Origin: Bacteroidales bacterium
GTDB lineage: Bacteria; Bacteroidota; Bacteroidia; Bacteroidales; WCHB1-69
Length of the DNA stretch: 5,082 bases
Reading direction: 5' to 3'
Assembly (NCBI GenBank): GCA_012519525.1
Contig: JAAYQB010000098.1
Coordinates: forward strand, 1 to 5,082
Below, in pieces: positions 1-5,082 of this stretch. Numbering within the stretch: position 1 is the stretch's first letter; each line of letters starts with the position of its first letter. Position numbers and translations under genes: made by a program. Below the pieces are notes generated by a model. That model was not told where the DNA came from and did not search any database. It worked only from the letters and a program-made list of their open reading frames with translations.

Positions 1-1731
1 AATTATATAGGCAGTGCTATTTATTCTTCATCATCGGGTTTTTATTTAGCAAATCGTTTGATTTTTGATCCCATGAATCAAGAAAGAAACCATTTTTCTA
101 ATTTTAATATTGCCATTAATATCGAAGATGGAGGCACCAAAGCAATCAGTATTTATAATTCTGATTTTCACAACAATAATATCTGCATCCGAGCCGAAGG
201 AACCAGTGAATTATACATCAGAGCCAATACCTTGAATATACCTTATAGTCCCTATTATGGACCTACTACAGGTATTTCACTCACTAATTGTAGTCGTTTT
301 TATATTGACAACAATACTTTTCACGGAGTGTGGCAGTGCAATTACGGTTTAATCGTTCATCATTCGGAAGCTAACAATAATATTGTAAAAAACAACACTT
401 TCTCTTTTCTTAACACAGCTTGTTTAGCTTACGGTAAAAATTCGGACGGTGCTAACGTCATTAATGGTTACAAGGGTTTGCAATACCATTGTAATTGGTA
501 TGAAGAAAATGGGAAAGACATTGTTGTTGAAGATTATGAAGGAATAAACGGCAACATACGTTTTGTACAGGGAGAGGCAGATAAAGCAAGTGGAAACATA
601 TTTTCGCCTAACGGGACGAATCTTTATTCCCCTAATTATGATTTTCAATACTTTTATAAGTTTAATTCTCTAAGACATGAACCTCTTAATTCATCATCGA
701 ATATATGTTTGAGACCTAAATATTTTGACGTATGTAATTATCAAATTGGCGTTATTAATCCGAACATAGCTCCATATGATCCTCCTACTAACTGGAATGA
801 TGAATTAACAACCCAATATAATCAGATAAACAACATGTTGCTTCCGCTCAAAGATCACTATATATCCATGGGTTATAATCAATTTCCAATTGATTGGCAG
901 ATGTATTTTTATGGCGGATATATACCTCCGCATTTAGAGGAACAAGTCAACTTATACTATGCAATAAACGACTTGGAAAACGAACTTTCGGAAGTATGCA
1001 AACAAGCAGTTTATTATGTTCATTCCGATGAACTGTTTGATTTTGAAGCATACCATTCATGGTTAACAAGGATTCATAGCCCGGAAGCCGATTATTTATT
1101 AGCTGAAAGCTATTATGAAAGAGAGCAATACGGTGAATGTTTTGACGTATTGAATAATATTCCAACACAATATGAGAACTTTAATGACATAGAACATCAA
1201 AACTATTTATCGTTTTATAATTTAAAAGAACAATTACGTGGTTCCGGTCAAACATGGAGCGATATAAGCGAAGGATCGGTAGAATATCAGCAGTTAAATG
1301 ATATTGCGGTATCGGGCATTAACGGTGCAGCATTCAAAGCACGAGCGATACTTTCAGCTTATTTTAATCAAGATTACCCACCAGTAATTCTCGAACCACC
1401 TTTATTAGACTTATGTTGGTACATTGCTAATTTAACAGGGGATGGAACTTCAGGAGAAGAGGGAGAAGAAGTAGGTATAACAATGCAAAAAAATGACACT
1501 TCTAAATTAAGTCTTCGTCCCAATCCTGCTTTAGATGAACTAACAATTGATAATGGAATAAATAATATTCAAGAAGTTAGTATTTTTGATGTATTAGGAA
1601 AAGAGTTGAAACGTTATTCCGTTAATAATTCTAAAATTACACTTAATATCAGTGATTTAAGTTCAGGCATATATATTCTAAAAGCAAGCACCCAAAAGGG
1701 GATTCATATAAAAAAGTTTGTAAAAGAATAA
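1..1731 (+). CDS. Secreted beta-helix protein with C-terminal T9SS type A sorting domain (5' partial)
   Basis: The reading frame is open from base 1 to the TAA at 1729-1731, so this is the last 576 residues of a longer protein; the signal peptide and true start are outside the window. Visible residues about 20-190 are rich in short Asn-rich strand repeats (DNNTF, KNNTF, NNNIC) typical of right-handed parallel beta-helix (PbH1/NosD-like) folds. Residues about 265-460 look alpha-helical, with a TPR-like stretch around 356-388 (EADYLLAESYYEREQYGECF). After an acidic Gly/Glu linker (about 480-491), residues 503-576 form a type A sorting domain: LRPNPALDELTI, SIFDVLGKEL, LSSGIYILK and a basic KKFVKE tail. 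By family knowledge such a domain directs export through the type IX system, with removal by the PorU sortase and attachment to the cell surface or release. The ligand or substrate of the beta-helix is unknown; no polysaccharide-lyase catalytic residues could be assigned. Confidence is high for the fold and secretion route, low for function. Confidence 0.85.
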   Translation, partial: NYIGSAIYSSSSGFYLANRLIFDPMNQERNHFSNFNIAINIEDGGTKAISIYNSDFHNNNICIRAEGTSELYIRANTLNIPYSPYYGPTTGISLTNCSRFYIDNNTFHGVWQCNYGLIVHHSEANNNIVKNNTFSFLNTACLAYGKNSDGANVINGYKGLQYHCNWYEENGKDIVVEDYEGINGNIRFVQGEADKASGNIFSPNGTNLYSPNYDFQYFYKFNSLRHEPLNSSSNICLRPKYFDVCNYQIGVINPNIAPYDPPTNWNDELTTQYNQINNMLLPLKDHYISMGYNQFPIDWQMYFYGGYIPPHLEEQVNLYYAINDLENELSEVCKQAVYYVHSDELFDFEAYHSWLTRIHSPEADYLLAESYYEREQYGECFDVLNNIPTQYENFNDIEHQNYLSFYNLKEQLRGSGQTWSDISEGSVEYQQLNDIAVSGINGAAFKARAILSAYFNQDYPPVILEPPLLDLCWYIANLTGDGTSGEEGEEVGITMQKNDTSKLSLRPNPALDELTIDNGINNIQEVSIFDVLGKELKRYSVNNSKITLNISDLSSGIYILKASTQKGIHIKKFVKE

Positions 1732-1762
1732 TATATGTGATGAATCAATTCATCAATGAGTA

Positions 1763-1793
1763 AAAAAAGGAGGACTTGCTATCCTCCTTTTTT
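1763..1793 (+). terminator. Rho-independent terminator of the T9SS protein gene
   Basis: The stem GGAGGA (1769-1774) pairs with TCCTCC (1782-1787) around a 7-base loop. It is extended by six A-T pairs (A 1763-1768 with T 1788-1793), so a U-run directly follows the GC stem on the + strand. It lies 31 bases after the stop codon. The A-run on the other side means it could also stop minus-strand transcription. Confidence 0.9.
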
Positions 1794-1795
1794 AT

Positions 1796-1823
1796 TGATA
1801 AAAATATTTTTAATTTTTTATCA
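1796..1823. repeat. 9-bp inverted repeat TGATAAAAA / TTTTTATCA
   Basis: TGATAAAAA (1796-1804) and TTTTTATCA (1815-1823) are perfect inverted copies separated by 10 bases. They begin just after the T-run of the upstream terminator. All but one of the pairs are A-T, so RNA structure would be weak; a protein-binding role is possible but unsupported. Confidence 0.6.
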
Positions 1824-1843
1824 TTGCTGTCCGACAAACATAG

Positions 1844-1896
1844 TTAACTTATTGATAATCATTATAATTTGATAAAATCTTTTATCATAATGTTAA
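1844..1896. repeat. Nested inverted repeats built on TGATAA
   Basis: A perfect palindrome TGATAAAA-TC-TTTTATCA spans 1870-1887. Its right half also belongs to a larger imperfect inverted repeat: 1844-1858 (TTAACTTATTGATAA) can pair with 1882-1896 (TTATCATAATGTTAA) at 12 of 15 positions. The two pairings are mutually exclusive. No function is known. Confidence 0.6.
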
Positions 1897-1982
1897 ACAC
1901 AATAAGATGAAATTCAAATAATTACAAAAGAATTTTTAATTTTTATCGAACACTAATAATTTTAATCCTATTTTTGCCGATT

Positions 1983-2005
1983 TTTTTCCGGATTTCCCGG
2001 AAAAA
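1983..2005. repeat. 9-bp inverted repeat with CCGG arms
   Basis: TTTTTCCGG (1983-1991) and CCGGAAAAA (1997-2005) are perfect inverted copies around the loop ATTTC. It is the most GC-rich spot of the spacer. The T-run precedes the GC stem and no T-run follows it on either strand, so it does not have the form of an intrinsic terminator. It could be the 5' hairpin of a small RNA or a protein-binding site. Confidence 0.7.
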
Positions 2006-2027
2006 TGAACAATTTACGGTTACTAAC

Positions 2028-2066
2028 AAAAAAAGAGAGTCTCTATTTTTGAACACTCTCTTTTTT
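2028..2066 (-). terminator. Bidirectional rho-independent terminator after butyrate kinase
   Basis: GAGAGT (2035-2040) pairs with ACTCTC (2055-2060), extended by A 2029-2034 pairing with T 2061-2066, with a 14-base loop. On the minus strand the complement of the A-run 2028-2034 gives the U tail. It lies 17 bases beyond the kinase stop codon. The symmetric A and T flanks would also allow it to act on + strand transcripts. Confidence 0.85.
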
Positions 2067-2083
2067 AATATCTAATAAAACCG

Positions 2084-3190
2084 TTATTTATATTCTTTTA
2101 AAGGAATATCCCCTTTTAGCATTAAAAAGACGTTAAATGCTAAAGCATTCATTTCGTCTTCGCCGGGGAAAGAAAATATAGGTGCCAAATGTTGAATGCG
2201 TTTTGTAATTTTTTCGACAAAAGGTTTCCCATATGCTAATCCGCCTGTTAATAAAATTGCATCTACTTTTCCTTCTACTACAGTCGAAGCAGCCCCAATT
2301 TCTTTTGCTATTTGGTAAGCCATAGCCGATTCGTAAAAATCAGCTTCTTTATCTCCTGCTTTTGCTCTTTTTTCTATTTCTAAAGCATCGTTAGTGCCTA
2401 AATAAGCTACATAACCTCCCTTTCCGACAACCATTTTACTAAGATCGTTTTGAGTATATTTTCCGCTAAAGCAGGCTTTTATCACGTCAATTACAGGTAG
2501 TGAACCGCTGCGTTCGGGCGAAAACGGACCATCGCCGTTCAATGCTTGATTAACATCAATCACTAATCCATGATTATGCACTCCTATACTGATTCCTCCG
2601 CCCATGTGAGCTACGATAAGATTCAATTCTTCGTATTTTTTCTCCACCTTTCGAGCATACATCCGAGCAATAGCTTTTTGATTGAGTGCATGAAAAATGG
2701 GTCTTCTTATAAACAAAGGATGTCCCGATACTTTTGCAATATCACTCATTTCGTCAACAACAACCGGATCGGCTATAAAAGAATCGATTTGTAAAGATTG
2801 TGCTATTTCATCTGCAATAAGTCCGCCTAAATTACAAGCATGTTCTCCTGCATATCCAATCAAAAGGTCGTGTTTCATCGCTTCGTTGACTTTATAAATT
2901 CCCGATGAAATGTTTTTAACCAATCCACCTCTACCAATAACGTATTTAATCTTTTTTAAATCAATATTGTTTTCTTTTAAGGTGTTTAATATAATTTCTT
3001 TACGCCATTTATATTGATCAGCTATACGTTTAAACTCTTGTGTTTCTTCCAAACTATGTTTAACATTTTTTGAAAAAACAGAGACAATTTCATCTTTATT
3101 ATTTTTCGCTTGAAGATTTAATTCCAATACCGAAAATTTTGTTGAGGTTGAACCCGGATTAATAGCTAATATTTTAATTTTTTCTTGCAT
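2084..3190 (-). CDS. buk: Butyrate kinase (possibly a branched-chain fatty acid kinase)
   Basis: This 368-residue cytoplasmic enzyme of the acetokinase/ASKHA superfamily transfers phosphate between butyryl phosphate and ADP, giving butyrate and ATP, the last step of the Ptb-Buk route. The N-terminal phosphate-binding motif INPGSTSTK is at residues 10-18, with GRGGLV at 86-91, the second acetokinase signature HMGGGISIG at 195-203, GPFSPERSGSLP at 221-232, the adenine-side LLTGGLAYG at 313-321 and the conserved tail motif PGEDEMNALA at 342-351. Length and motifs fit a complete, intact family member. I chose the ATG at 3190: it sits four codons before the first strand, whereas the in-frame TTG at 3217 overlaps a promoter-like TACTTTTG. 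The gene lies 69 bases after the transporter stop with no terminator seen between, so co-transcription is likely. Related kinases act on isobutyrate or isovalerate, and sequence alone does not settle the substrate. Its normal partner ptb is absent from the window. Confidence 0.95.
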   Translation of the reverse strand: MQEKIKILAINPGSTSTKFSVLELNLQAKNNKDEIVSVFSKNVKHSLEETQEFKRIADQYKWRKEIILNTLKENNIDLKKIKYVIGRGGLVKNISSGIYKVNEAMKHDLLIGYAGEHACNLGGLIADEIAQSLQIDSFIADPVVVDEMSDIAKVSGHPLFIRRPIFHALNQKAIARMYARKVEKKYEELNLIVAHMGGGISIGVHNHGLVIDVNQALNGDGPFSPERSGSLPVIDVIKACFSGKYTQNDLSKMVVGKGGYVAYLGTNDALEIEKRAKAGDKEADFYESAMAYQIAKEIGAASTVVEGKVDAILLTGGLAYGKPFVEKITKRIQHLAPIFSFPGEDEMNALAFNVFLMLKGDIPLKEYK

Positions 3191-3214
3191 TTGTAACTTT
3201 TTTATATTAAAAAG

Positions 3215-3222
3215 CAAAAGTA
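3215..3222 (-). promoter_or_regulatory. Possible internal promoter -7 element for butyrate kinase
   Basis: TACTTTTG on the minus strand (3222 to 3215), followed by C, matches the Bacteroidota -7 consensus TAnnTTTG and would give a leader of about 20 bases before the ATG at 3190. A second match, TAATTTTG, lies directly upstream (3230 to 3223). Neither has a TTG at the expected -33 spacing; the second has TTT at N19. It is therefore only suggestive of separate expression of the kinase. Confidence 0.35.
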
Positions 3223-3259
3223 CAAAATTATCTGTTATCTTTCCGTATAAAATCAGAAA

Positions 3260-4873
3260 TTAAAATCCATTTATCGATAAAAATAAAGGCGGCAATAAAA
3301 GAAGGAAACCCAATACTAAAAGAAATAATAAAAATTTATATACCCACTTTACCCAAATAACATAAGGAATACGTGCAATTCCCAAGCAACCGATTAAAAC
3401 TCCGGAAGCAGGAGTGAAAATATTAGTAATGCCGTCACCAAACTGAAAAGCCAAAACCATTGATTGACGTGAAATTTGCAAAAGGTCGGCAAATTGTGCC
3501 ATAATGGGAATCGTTAAAGCCGCTTTTGCCGAACCCGAAGGAATAATAAGATTCAAAACCGTTTGAAACAAATACATCCCTCCTACTGTTTCGGCTTTGC
3601 TTAAGCCCTGCATGCCATTTGATATGTTATAAAGAATGGTATCAATAATTTTTCCGTCTTGCAAAATAATAATAATTCCTCCTGCCAATCCGACTATCAA
3701 AGCAGCATTCATAATATCTTTACATCCTTCTAAAAACAATTTAGCAATTTTATCAGCCGAACATTTAAAAGCTATACCGGCACAAATGCCCAAAACAAAA
3801 AATAGGGTAGCTATTTCCATTATGTACCACTGATATCCTAAAACACCAACAATTAAAATCCAAATAGTTAAAAATAAAAGAAGTAATATAAAAAAATGAA
3901 CGCTTTTTCTAAGACTGAGAAATCCAAACAACATAAAAAAAACAGTTGTTATCGGAAAAACAGGAAAAGTTAATATTTGATGATTTAACTTAATTTCAGT
4001 TAAAGGAATTTTAATTGATAAATAAATAAATCCTATCGAAAGAATAGCGTATAATATCCATGCTATAGGAGAGCTATGATAATTTATTTTCTCTAATTCG
4101 TCCGGTTTGTGTTGTTCTCTCCAATAATTATCTATTTTATAAGTCGGTGATTTTTCGGGATTTTTCTTTATTTTGTTAGCATACCACAATATAAAAACAA
4201 TGACAAAAAATGTAAAGACCAACCAACATAAAAATCGATATTCAAATCCTGAAAATAGAGGAATTCCGGCAAAACCTTGAGCAATTCCAATTGTAAAAGG
4301 ATTAAAAATTCCTCCGGCAAAACCAATATGTGCTGCTAAATAACAAATTGATAAGCCGACAATAGAATCATAACCCATTGAAATGGCAAGAGGAACAAAA
4401 ATAATAACAAACGCCAATGTTTCTTCGCTCATTCCAAAAATAGCTCCAAACAAACTAAAAACAATCATAATACTAACTAAAACAATAGTATTAATATTAA
4501 TACGCCTAAAAAGACGTTTCTTCTGTAAAGCAGCTATTATTTTTAAAAAAGATAAAATTCCTATATTAATTGCTTTTGTGAAATTCAATATCCAAAAAGC
4601 ACCTCCTATCATTAATATAAAAACAATAATATTCGCTGTTTTTACAAATCCATTAAAAAAAGCGGAAAATATCTGCCATGTTTGTATTTCTTTTTCAACA
4701 AGATGATAAGAATCGGGAACAATTACTTCTCGTAAAGAGCCGTCTACTTCCTTCACTTCTTTCATAAATTCTCCGGAAGGAATAATCCATGTCAATACAG
4801 CAGCGACGACGATAATAAAAAAAACAATGGTAAAGGTATTCGGGATATTAAATTTCTTTTTTTTTAATGTCAT
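3260..4873 (-). CDS. YfcC/DcuC-family inner-membrane carrier
   Basis: This 537-residue protein has about 12-14 hydrophobic segments. The opening FNIPNTFTIVFFIIVVAA, followed by LTWIIPSGEF (about 8-36), is characteristic of the YfcC branch of the DcuC (C4-dicarboxylate carrier C) family. Further family motifs are GMSEETLAF (147-155), GFAGGIFNPFTIGIAQGFAG (184-203) with PLFSG, GYQWYIMEIATLFFVLGICAG (346-366), and the re-entrant-like IPSGSAKAALTIPIMAQFAD (444-463) followed by FQFGDGITNIFTPASGVL (476-493). Such proteins are annotated variously as C4-dicarboxylate, short-chain acid or basic amino acid carriers; the substrate cannot be read from the sequence. Pairing with butyrate kinase suggests an organic acid or a fermentable amino acid. 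The ATG at 4873 is preceded by an A-rich stretch, with no Shine-Dalgarno, and starts a basic MTLKKKK tail, as expected for a cytoplasmic N-terminus. Residues about 268-322 seem longer than I recall for typical members (roughly 460-510 residues). No break or frameshift is seen. Confidence 0.9.
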   Translation of the reverse strand: MTLKKKKFNIPNTFTIVFFIIVVAAVLTWIIPSGEFMKEVKEVDGSLREVIVPDSYHLVEKEIQTWQIFSAFFNGFVKTANIIVFILMIGGAFWILNFTKAINIGILSFLKIIAALQKKRLFRRININTIVLVSIMIVFSLFGAIFGMSEETLAFVIIFVPLAISMGYDSIVGLSICYLAAHIGFAGGIFNPFTIGIAQGFAGIPLFSGFEYRFLCWLVFTFFVIVFILWYANKIKKNPEKSPTYKIDNYWREQHKPDELEKINYHSSPIAWILYAILSIGFIYLSIKIPLTEIKLNHQILTFPVFPITTVFFMLFGFLSLRKSVHFFILLLLFLTIWILIVGVLGYQWYIMEIATLFFVLGICAGIAFKCSADKIAKLFLEGCKDIMNAALIVGLAGGIIIILQDGKIIDTILYNISNGMQGLSKAETVGGMYLFQTVLNLIIPSGSAKAALTIPIMAQFADLLQISRQSMVLAFQFGDGITNIFTPASGVLIGCLGIARIPYVIWVKWVYKFLLFLLVLGFLLLLPPLFLSINGF

Positions 4874-4900
4874 TTTTTTAACGATTTTATTAAAATGCTT

Positions 4901-4920
4901 CTATTTTCATTGTAAAATAG
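4901..4920 (-). promoter_or_regulatory. Palindrome in the transporter leader (possible operator or RNA hairpin)
   Basis: CTATTTT (4901-4907) and AAAATAG (4914-4920) are perfect inverted 7-base arms around a 6-base centre. The site lies about 10-30 bases downstream of the predicted transcription start and ends 28 bases before the ATG. It could bind a repressor just after the promoter or form a weak leader hairpin. It also overlaps the start of a 6-codon mini-ORF (4910 to 4890). Confidence 0.4.
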
Positions 4921-4935
4921 GCAAAATATTTTTTA

Positions 4936-4965
4936 CAAAAGTACACTTTTATTGCATTTATACAA
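4936..4965 (-). promoter_or_regulatory. Bacteroidota-type promoter of the transporter-kinase unit
   Basis: On the minus strand TTG (4965 to 4963) is followed after exactly 19 bases by TACTTTTG (4943 to 4936), matching the known primary sigma factor pattern of Bacteroidota (-33 TTG, -7 TAnnTTTG). The start of transcription would fall near 4930, giving a leader of about 55-60 bases before the ATG at 4873. Confidence 0.7.
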
Positions 4966-4989
4966 TTATTAAAATAAAATATTCGTTTT

Positions 4990-5044
4990 TTTTGTGATTG
5001 ATTTACAAGCAACTATTTTTTTTTACGATAATTTAATCACAAAA
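4990..5044. repeat. 10-bp perfect inverted repeat upstream of the transporter promoter
   Basis: TTTTGTGATT (4990-4999) and AATCACAAAA (5035-5044) are perfect inverted copies separated by 35 bases. They lie 25 bases and more upstream of the -33 element. The TGTGA/TCACA cores resemble half-sites of CRP/FNR-type regulators, but the spacing is far larger than the usual 6 bases, so this would be two separate half-sites, a looping site or a cruciform. Confidence 0.5.
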
Positions 5045-5069
5045 CAAGTAAACATTATTTAAAAAGGTG

Positions 5070-5077
5070 TATTTTTG
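5070..5077 (+). promoter_or_regulatory. Weak outward-facing -7-like element
   Basis: TATTTTTG at 5070-5077 fits TAnnTTTG on the + strand and could drive a divergent gene beyond the right edge. No TTG occurs 19-21 bases upstream, so only half the promoter pattern is present. Confidence 0.25.
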
Positions 5078-5082
5078 TAACT

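Larger units (their letters stand above)
1794..2027. other. AT-rich convergent spacer with inverted repeats, no gene seen
   Basis: No supported protein or tRNA gene lies between the two terminators. The stretch is very AT-rich and contains TGATAA/TTATCA motifs arranged as inverted repeats (1796-1896), a promoter-like TATTTTTG at 1969-1976 and a 9-bp CCGG-centred hairpin (1983-2005). The right-hand portion might belong to a small RNA on the + strand, described separately. Confidence 0.6.
1969..2066 (+). ncRNA. Possible small RNA (promoter-like element, hairpin, terminator)
   Basis: On the + strand, TATTTTTG (1969-1976) matches the Bacteroidota -7 consensus TAnnTTTG. A start about five bases later would give an RNA of roughly 85 bases opening with the CCGG hairpin (1983-2005) and ending in the hairpin plus U-run at 2029-2066. 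A TTG is missing at the -33 position (TCG at 1946-1948 is the nearest), and TAnnTTTG is common by chance in such AT-rich DNA. The shared terminator is fully explained by the convergent butyrate kinase gene. This is speculative. Confidence 0.15.

Noticed and set aside
58..60. TTG at 58 as the start of the beta-helix gene
   Set aside because: The same frame is open back to base 1 and encodes plausible protein (NYIGSAIYSSSSGFYLANR), so the gene begins outside the window.
424..1168. Minus-strand open frames at 424-648 and 947-1168
   Set aside because: They lie wholly antisense inside the beta-helix gene, resemble no known protein and have no promoter-like element.
2005..2052. 15-codon plus-strand frame starting at ATG 2005
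   Set aside because: It ends inside the terminator loop, has no ribosome-binding evidence and is short enough to be chance.
1732..2083. Mobile element or attachment site in the convergent spacer
   Set aside because: No transposase remnant, no flanking target duplication and no tRNA end; the inverted repeats are short and explained by terminators or AT-rich palindromes.
2570..2897. Plus-strand open frames at 2570-2794 and 2697-2897
   Set aside because: Antisense to conserved motifs of butyrate kinase, overlapping one another, with no recognisable domains.
3191..3217. Nine-residue N-terminal extension of butyrate kinase from TTG at 3217
   Set aside because: The TTG overlaps a promoter-like element, and the ATG at 3190 gives the N-terminus expected of the family.
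3636..4706. Plus-strand open frames at 3636-3833 and 4383-4706
   Set aside because: Antisense shadows of the carrier; their Ile/Lys-rich composition mirrors the transmembrane codons on the other strand.
1..5082. CRISPR array, toxin-antitoxin or defence system
   Set aside because: No regularly spaced direct repeats and no nuclease, toxin or defence domain in any supported gene.

Overview
The window is AT-rich DNA, most likely from a Bacteroidota chromosome. Three independent signs support this: a C-terminal type IX secretion (T9SS type A) sorting domain on the first protein, a TTG-N19-TAnnTTTG promoter of the Bacteroidota type in front of the transporter gene, and start codons preceded by A/T-rich sequence without a clear Shine-Dalgarno. 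The butyrate kinase suggests a fermenting, probably anaerobic lineage such as Bacteroidales; this placement is inference.

Layout: positions 1-1731 (+) hold the 3' part of a gene for a secreted beta-helix protein whose start lies left of the window. Its terminator follows at 1763-1793. An AT-rich convergent spacer (1732-2083) carries several inverted repeats and ends in a second, probably bidirectional, terminator (2028-2066). On the minus strand, transcribed right to left, lie a 537-residue YfcC/DcuC-family membrane transporter (4873-3260) and, 69 bases downstream, butyrate kinase (3190-2084). The right end (4874-5082) is a regulatory region with the transporter promoter, a palindrome in its leader, a widely spaced 10-bp inverted repeat, and a weak promoter-like element pointing out of the window.

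Function: the transporter and kinase look like a small metabolic unit. The kinase interconverts butyryl phosphate (or a branched-chain acyl phosphate) and the free acid with ATP formation, while the carrier probably moves an organic acid or amino acid across the inner membrane. The usual partner, phosphate butyryltransferase (ptb), is not in the window. The left-hand surface protein is convergent and probably unrelated.

I see no clear new defence, mobile or CRISPR system. The most interesting leads are a possible small RNA in the convergent spacer, the inverted-repeat operator candidates upstream of the transporter, and the kinase-transporter pairing without ptb.
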